64,000 bases of DNA, taken from assembly GCA_001566295.1 (NCBI GenBank), contig KQ964247.1, positions 1,488,001 to 1,552,000 on the forward strand, written 5' to 3'. Made by a program: the position numbers and the translations under genes. The notes under the pieces are model-generated. The model ran no database searches. It saw nothing but the letters and a program-made list of their open reading frames with translations, and was not told where the DNA came from. Each line of letters begins with the position of its first letter. Position 1 is the stretch's first letter. Positions 57,085-64,000 of this stretch are shown piece after piece. The stretch is from Microdochium bolleyi (taxonomy: Eukaryota; Ascomycota; Sordariomycetes; Xylariales; Microdochiaceae).

Positions 57085-58936
57085 TGTCGCGATCTGTCAA
57101 TGGCTTGTCGGTGGTGTGAGGTGTGGTTGCGAGGGTATTACGTCGCCATCGTAGATTTCCCTTGGGTGGATTGCTTTCAGGCCCGCCAGCGGGAACGGTG
57201 CTTGCAGGGCCCGGATGACTAAGCGTGTGTCGAGACGGCTCCTCCCGACGCACACAGCTTGACCTCGGGCTTGAGGTTGGAATTGCAGACGCTAAACCAC
57301 CCATGGATACTTCTGAACAGCTTCGTTCTGGGTCGTAACTATATCCAGACGGAAATGAATGAACAACACGGACACCTTCTTCAGGGGCGACATGCAAACA
57401 AAAGACGGATTTTACCATCTGCCCAGTCGAAGACCTGGTCCAGCGCAAGCCCCAAACCTACAACGCGGCAGAGCCCTCGGTTTTCCACGGCCTTGTATAA
57501 TGTGATAACCATTTGCTCAACCACTTTTCAGAGTCTCATACAGGCCTGGCCTCTGGCGAAATCTCATGACCAAGTCCACTTGTAGTACCTCTTTCGTCTT
57601 GACTAGCAGTGCCTTCTCGTATCAGGGAGATGCTGAAAAAAAGGCACGGAGTGACGGGAGGGAGGGCCGTATGGACGTGCTTGAGGTTCATAAGTCCCAA
57701 CAAGGAGTACCACCAAGCTTCCTAGGACAACATGAGGGAGTTTGCGGTATATCGTGAACTACGCCTCCCAGTATGATCCGATTGAGAACAGTATTCGTGA
57801 AAATGATCTACGAACAGAGTTTGTCGACACATCGCCCCTTTTGGAGGGTCTCATTCCATCCATGCTTGCTTGTTTGTAGCAGATTTCGATGATCTCTGCT
57901 CTATCAAGCAAGTGCTTGGTTCAATGGCTGGCGACGTGTTTTATCGTAGTTTAACCACTCGATACGACAGTGGTATCAAAAATGAACGGATGCGGAGATC
58001 CTGGACGACACTTCCAGACCCAAGGTACTTGATACTGCAACATATTTCCAAGCTCCAGGCCATGTCCGCCTCGTTCTCGTGAGCATTGTGGCACTGTGTG
58101 GAAAGAGCCATGTGAGGTCTTTGTGAGAGTCTCGTGAAGTGTTAGTGGGTGGCGAGTCTGAAGGATCACCACACAATGTGCGAAGACTCACAAGCACATT
58201 CATGAGTTTTCAGGGCAAAGCAATCATATGCATTAGTTCCTCTACAGTTTCCGATACAAGTGAAGACTGCTGTTACCTGATGCGTCCGGTCCTGGCCGCC
58301 CGTCCTCTGTGATTGGCACAAGGATTTCCGAGGCCCAACTAGCCCAGGTTGTTCTTCCGCCCCGAGGCGCAAGACTGGGGCAGGATTTGAGCGTGCAGTG
58401 CGGCCTGGGGCTCCAGATTCCCAGATTTGAAGTCATCACCCTGAACAGCCAGGCAGATCCCAAGCTTTCCCACCTTTCCACCTGCCTCCCTCTTCCACTT
58501 CGGTTCCTCACATTTTTTCCTAGAACTTTTGGTCTCTGCCAGTCAGAGACAAGGGTCCGTGTCTTCTTTGTTCACAGCTCTGGGAGCTTGACATTTCTCC
58601 TGCCATCTGCACCTCGGTCGAACTTAGATCCCGACTGCAGGACATTCCTCCTGACAACATCATTATTCCACTCGGGACTACCGACGACAGTCCTTGTCCC
58701 ACTCCTACTTCGGTCACAACTCCGCTCCCTCGCGACGCCAGACTCACTTGGGTTGTCTACCAGATCGAGGGCCGGACACGTCGCCACCATCACTGGCACT
58801 ATCTTTGCCGGCAAACCACAATCTTGTGGAACACGTTGTGTTCCACCACCACTCCGATCTGGTGTCCTGGCGCTCTCGGCAAGACGGCCACGGATTTCTG
58901 ACGTCGAGGTCTTGGCATCACGGCCCGCGAGCAACT
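57085..58936. promoter_or_regulatory. Divergent MIC19/RRM-gene upstream interval
   Basis: About 1.9 kb between head-to-head genes. The right part turns C/T-rich near the RRM gene and probably includes a long 5' leader. Plus-strand frames at 58309-59010 and elsewhere are not protein-like. No gene supported. Confidence 0.45.
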
Positions 58937-61360
58937 ATGTCTTTCAACAGAGGCAAACAGAACGCAGGCATGTCCCGTTCGTCTTCAAGCTCCATCTCAA
59001 GCCAGGGTAAGTCCAGCTCTTTAGGGCCGTATTCCACCATTTTACCCAGCCCCATCTTGCTCTTTCTGATGACGGTTGTGGCTTTTCCTCCACCAAGACT
59101 TTACAACAACATGAGATGTCACGAACACTTCATCCGAGCCACATGTCGTTTTGAGTGATCACTAACATCTGTGGTAGGTGGTGGCGCACTCCTCTCTGAG
59201 AGATTTGGAGTGTGTGGCTTTGACGACAATCCCTATGCTGAGTGAGTTGTAACACCAGACCGGGCATCTTGAGGGTTGTTCCAGGCTAACTTGGAGATGC
59301 AGATCAAGTACCAGCAATCGCTCGATTGATGCCAGCTTCCCAGCCCAGCGATCGCCCGAGGTCGTCTCTGGCAGGAGCCGTGCTGTCTCCGACGCCATCT
59401 TCTCAGCACCGGATTCCCGCGAGATTGCCAACAGGTCAGCCCGATCTCGACATACAAACTTGGCGATACTTTACGATCACTAACACAAGATCCCCACAGA
59501 CTGCATGGCAACTTCCAACTTGGGGGTCCTGGACAGAATGAGGACGTCTTCGCCGAGCCACCTATCGGAGTTCCGTACACTGTCATCGATCCAGAAAATG
59601 GAGTCACTTGCACCATCATCCGCACAAACGAGACTGAGGACGATGACCCTGTTGTAGGCGGTGTAGATGCACAGGTTCACTACCCAGGCACTGCGTGTGT
59701 CTTTGTTGCCAAGTAAGCGACCCTCCACAGCTTGTAGCGCACAACATCTAACCCTCGCTCAGCCTGCCAGAGAGCGCGAAAGATTCTCGATTGGAAGCTG
59801 CAGTCACAAGTGCATTCTCGAAATTTGGTCTTGTCTTCGTTAAGATTCGTCGTGACAACCGCAACATGCCGTTCGCATTCGCCCAGTATACTGTGAGTCA
59901 TTGCATCTAACGAATACGAACCGCATGCTGATGATCTGGGATGCAGAAAGATGAGCATGCGGAAAAGGCATTGCGCGAAGGCCGCGGCACTATGATTGAA
60001 GGTCGACCTTGCCGCACTGAGAAAGTTCGGGGTAATCGTAAGCACCACATATGGTGTCCTGTGTGAAACTGGATCTGACTCAATGACTAGGACTCTTCAT
60101 CATCTGCCGCCGTGACAGTAAACAGATCGCTTTGGACGAGGCTACTAGAGAGTTGTCTCACACTGGACCTGTCATTCGGGCCGAGTACATCAGTCCAGAG
60201 GTTCTTGAAGCTCTCAAGATTGACAACGGTGTGATGGTCGAGTTCCAGAACTTCGATCCTGATCGGGATGTGGTTGCTGTAGGTTCCCTTATTTTTCAAG
60301 CCACTACGTATGTACTAATCAGTATGTAACAAGGTCTACCGTCGACACCCAACCTTCCGCGTCATTCCATACGACGTGAAGCGCCACGACATCGCAACCC
60401 GCATAGATGCCGACCGACGATATCTTGAGAACTATGATATTGAGCGACGTTCTGTGTTCATTGGCAGGCTTCCTGCGGATGTGCCCTCCGGAGAGCTTGA
60501 GAAAGAGATCAAATCAGTCATGGCCGAGGCGGGAGAAGTGGTAGCTGTCACTGTCATCATCAAGCCACCCAACCAAGGCAAGTCTCGTCTGCAGTTGATA
60601 TGGAAGGCAGCAGCTGACTCAACGCAGATCGTCACGCTCCAGTCGCCTTTGCTTTCTGCGAGTTCGCCACTACGAGCATGGCAATCACGGCCGTCGAGAA
60701 AATGGTAAGCCTTGCTTGTTCACGAAGATTGTTGTACACTCTTGCTGATGGCGCTTTTAGAACGGCGTTTTGATCTTTGACAGCAAGATCAAAGTGGAAG
60801 CGAAGGCTTCTCGGGAGGTTGTGATGCAGAACAACAGCCGCCCACAGTTCCTGCCACTGTATGAGGCAAGCCCGGCCCGCACTCTCAGATCATTCCGGTC
60901 TTCTCATGCCTTGCAGCCGGCTACTCCCCCAGCATTGGCCCGCAAACGCAGCAACATCAACACAACTCCTGGTGAGCCGTTCGCAGACGACTCAGGCATT
61001 GCAGGCTTCTCTCCCTACCGACACCCTTCAGAGTTCCCGAGCCCAGTCCCTGTCCCAGGTCCGTATAGTGTCGACATGGGATATGGCATGGGAGTGCCGA
61101 TGACGCCTCAGTTCAGCCCATACCCGCCAAGCTACCACACAACCGCGGCTTTCTCCCCCGCTGGAGGAGCCTGGAACCCCTACTCATGGGCCGCGCCATA
61201 CCTTGCTGATCCTCGCTACGCTCAGGCTGCTGCTGCATCGGCTTATGAACAGGCTTCCTACGTACGGCAGGCTGGCTCCGGTGAGCTTGACACGCCAACA
61301 AAGCACGCCAACGGCAAGCACGAGACTTTCTCTGAAGCCACCGTGCAACGCGAGCAGTAG
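58937..61360 (+). CDS. RNA-binding protein with two RRM domains, ten exons
   Basis: Exons 58937-59006, 59178-59241, 59303-59434, 59500-59712, 59763-59892, 59947-60037, 60091-60278, 60334-60577, 60628-60704 and 60761-61360 encode 602 residues. All nine junctions keep phase. RRM1 (about 155-235) has ACVFVAKNLPESAKDSRLEA and FVKIRRDNRNMPFAFAQYTK, the latter with an RNP1-like core. RRM2 (about 332-410) has SVFIGRLPADVPSGELEKEI and PVAFAFCEFATTSMAITAVE. A Ser-rich N-terminus precedes RRM1, and a Pro/Tyr/Ala-rich C-terminus follows RRM2 (GMGVPMTPQFSPYPPSYHTT). The intron after KPPNQ uses a GC donor (GCAAGT). I cannot name an ortholog; a role in mRNA binding is inferred from the domains only. Nine introns are unusual for this window. 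Confidence 0.85.
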
Positions 61361-62132
61361 GCTCAACGTGGAATCACAGTCACATCCTGTTCGCTGATCA
61401 CATATCCCGTGAACTTGTCACTGGCAAGGGTAATTGCCAAGGGTGATAGGAAGAAGAACGACCAAAACCATAGCTAACCCCTCTTTGATCCTGGGGTATT
61501 TTGCTCAAGTCCCGAGACTTGCTTTGGAAGTAACATTGACGCATCTCTTTTGTCCCAAGGCGATAGCAAGATGTCAAGGTAATTTGGTTGTGGGAACATT
61601 GTTACATGGATGGATAATCCTGCCGGCTTCATTTGACACGAGCCGATCCCTGTAATTGTATGCAGACTGGAGCGCCAGGCACGATCATGGCATTGCCACG
61701 CGTCTCCAGGTGATGGGGGCGAAGAAAAGCAAATACTCACCCCGAAAATGGCGAGCGAAGTGAACCGCTGCCAGCTCTCCTGTAAACCAAGAAAGACACA
61801 GCTGGTTCGTAATACACGCATGAGTTGTGATCAATCCCACCCCACTTGTTGCTTCTGGACCCCTGCTCCGTGGCGATGGAGACGAGATGGTGATGCTCCG
61901 CAAAGCGGAGGCTCTCTCGGCACCAGCCGTGTGACCCCCAAACTTGCATGGTTGCGCTAATGAGCCGATAGATCCCCAACAGTGATAAACTTTTCCTCGT
62001 CGATTTTGTGTCGGAGTCACTTTTAACCTTCTCTTATCCTAACTCCAGCTTCATTCGCGCAAACACGGCGACATTACCTTGCTGATCATCGCAGCTCCGA
62101 AACTTCCCATCCTTGAGCGTAATTCTCTCAGA
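61361..62132. other. Interval between RRM gene and transporter gene
   Basis: A 772-nt interval with the RRM gene's 3' end and the transporter's promoter. Short frames only. Confidence 0.5.
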
Positions 62133-64000
62133 ATGGGTCAACCCTCCTTCGAGGCGTCCAACGCCATCATCTACGTCACTTATGGCGCATTCTTGTATGT
62201 TTTTCACACGCGCCGATCGCTCGGCTCGCGCTGCACTGCCAGCTGACCGGGTGTGCGTGCTGCGTTTTGTTTTCCTTCCCATCTTGTGCGAAAGCGATCA
62301 TACAATCTGTGCTAGCTAGGAAGCTCCATGACTGACCCGGTATTCGCATGTGCTGTAGACTTCTCGGAACAGGCCTGGCCTGGAGAATGCGCAACCAACC
62401 CAAGTCGGAATTCTTGGCTGGCAACAGAACTCAGACCGGTCAGATTACGTCCAACTTAAGCAGCCAGCCTTTCTTCGAGGCAGCTGTCGCAAACAGCTCC
62501 GTGGCTTTGCGCTCCGCCTGGGCCATCTACGCCTGGCTCTGAGCTTCCAGTTGCATGGTTTGATGATCACTAACAACGTTCGTCCACAACAGCCTTTCCC
62601 ATTGCGCTGAACTTCATCGCTGCTGGTAAGTAGCTGCGCAGTCAGCAGAGAGCTTCAAGCTTTCTATTCCAGATCAAAGCGGTAGCACCGTAGACCAGCC
62701 TGCCAGGCTTCGATTCTCGACATGCGCGACACATCGGCACAGCACCCATCAGCATTGGGCGTTGAGCGCTTCCTAGCGCGAATAGTCCAGCGTGATGCTC
62801 GCCCACCGAGGCTCCAACGACGGAGTTCGACAAGCTACTCAGATCCTCATGTCTCACCAAGGGCATGGCTGGGTTAGCAAACTGCAAGCAGACTGACGAT
62901 AGGTTCGTACTCAATATCAACAGTCCTCCGGCCTCCCCCGGCGAGCTGGATAGTGATATCTGAGGCACTGTTGCCTGCGAAGAAGACAACTGTCCACTCA
63001 ATGGGGAGGCTGGAGAACTGCGGCTCACTACGGGCGCTGAATTGAAGCACATTCTGTCTCTTGAAATCCACCCTCGCAATACTAGCCAGGAGATCTCAAG
63101 AAATGGTGTGCGGAAATGAGGCTGAGATTGTACCGTAATTACTCGATCAAGTTAATGCTTGCGTGGGAAACGTGCTGCCGTGGCGATCTACCCTTCCCCT
63201 TATCCAACGTTCTTGCCATGCTAACCTTAGCCGACACGATTGCTGTTCGACACAGCCATGGGATCTGGTATTCTTTTCTCGTACCCCCAATTGGCCACTA
63301 TCGCAGGAGTCCAGGGTGTTATCATATACGCCTTCGCTTCGGCCATGCCCCTCCTCGTCTTCGCCGCCCTCGTCCCCATCATCCGCAGCAAATGCCCGGA
63401 AGGGTTCGTGCTCACGGAATGGACCCGGCAGCGTTACGGCGTCGTCACTGCGCTCTATCTTGGAGCACTGACTCTGCTCACGCTGTTTCTCTACATGGTT
63501 GCTGAGTTGTCTGCCATCGGCCAGGTCGTTGCAGCCTTGACTGGCCTCAACGGACTTCCAGTGATTATCGTCGAGTGCATCATCACCACGATCTACACGT
63601 GTGAGTAGTGTCAACAGAGACGAGTTGATGGAGTACAGCTGGACTGACCCGACTTCCCACAGCTATTGGTGGCTTCAAGATCTCTTTCCTCACAGACAAT
63701 ATCCAAGGTGTCATGGTGCTCGGGCTGATCACCATTGCAACAATTACGATTGGTGTCAAGGCAGAAATCGACCCCGAGCTGGTGCGGTCGTCTGGCTACT
63801 TGGAGCCCACCTTGCTCGGATGGCAACTCCTCTACATTCTCCCGGTCGCCATCATTACCAACGACTTCTTCCTCGCCAACTTCTGGCTTCGGGCCTTTGC
63901 GTCCAAAACCGACAAGGACCTCTGGATCGGAATGTCTATGGCCACTGTGGCAATCCTGATCATTATCACTTTGGTCGGCACGACTGGTCTGATCTCCGCT
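62133..64000 (+). CDS. DUR3-like solute:sodium symporter (SSS) family transporter, 3' part beyond window
   Basis: Visible exons are 62133-62194, 62359-62438, 62593-62625, 63256-63600 and 63663 to the window edge (about 286 residues so far; incomplete). SSS-family proteins are multi-pass plasma-membrane symporters; fungal members include the urea permease Dur3. Exon 1 encodes MGQPSFEASNAIIYVTYGAF, exon 2 EFLAGNRTQT, and the tiny exon 3 FPIALNFIAA. Exon 4 continues MGSGILFSYPQLATIAGVQG and the membrane helices LGALTLLTLFLYMVAELSAI and LPVIIVECIITTIYTSIGGF. Exon 5 has ISFLTDNIQGVMVLGLITIA. The family core FLAGNRTQT-FPIALNFIA-MGSGILFSYPQLATI is rebuilt across three introns. The GTCAGA donor after exon 2 is weak. 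Intron 4 (62626-63255) is 630 nt, far longer than the others. Substrate uncertain. Confidence 0.82.

Noticed and set aside
1..64000. CRISPR arrays, bacterial insertion sequences, transposases, tRNA genes
   Set aside because: I saw no regularly spaced repeats, no transposase or reverse transcriptase motifs, and no convincing tRNA A/B boxes by reading. A tRNA scan would be needed to exclude tRNA genes fully.

Overview
This window is nuclear DNA from a filamentous ascomycete (Pezizomycotina). Genes carry many short introns of roughly 50 to 130 nt with GT(A/G)AGT-like donors, CTGAC or CTAAC branch sites and CAG/TAG acceptors. The gene content is diagnostic: an AspE-type septin, PalI/RIM9, a KapC-type bZIP factor and a mating-type locus with the classic flanking genes. 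I cannot name the species; a Sordariomycete or a close relative is my best inference.

The landmark is the mating-type (MAT) locus in the first 16 kb. Order: APC5 (+), CIA30 (-), SLA2 (+), MAT1-2-1 (+, HMG-box), APN2 (-), COX13 (+). SLA2 and APN2 bracket a single idiomorph gene, MAT1-2-1. No alpha-box gene (MAT1-1-1) is visible, so this is a MAT1-2 strain and probably heterothallic. The MAT1-2-1 reading frame contains an in-frame TAG upstream of the HMG box. A predicted 126-nt intron could remove it; otherwise the allele is broken.

From 16 to 32 kb lie housekeeping genes: an Nvj2/TEX2-like SMP-domain lipid-transfer protein, a membrane-anchored PAF-acetylhydrolase-like lipase, the DNA polymerase zeta catalytic subunit REV3, splicing factor SLU7, and the divergently transcribed ribosomal proteins uS4 (RPS9) and eL21 (RPL21).

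From 32 to 49 kb genes are sparser: a small PPSY-tailed protein whose coding sequence holds a perfect 27-bp inverted repeat, an AspE-type septin, an ABC1/COQ8-like mitochondrial kinase (Mcp2/Cqd2-like), the pH-signalling protein PalI/RIM9, and an uncharacterised 518-residue protein. Gene-free gaps of 1 to 2.8 kb separate them.

From 50 to 64 kb: a KapC-like bZIP factor, a choline/ethanolamine phosphotransferase (CPT1/EPT1), TYW3 (wybutosine synthesis), the MICOS subunit MIC19, a ten-exon protein with two RRMs and a GC-AG intron, and the 5' part of a DUR3-like SSS-family transporter that runs off the right edge. Exon boundaries were placed by hand from splice signals, reading-frame continuity and family conservation. 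No CRISPR array, insertion sequence, transposase or tRNA gene was recognised.
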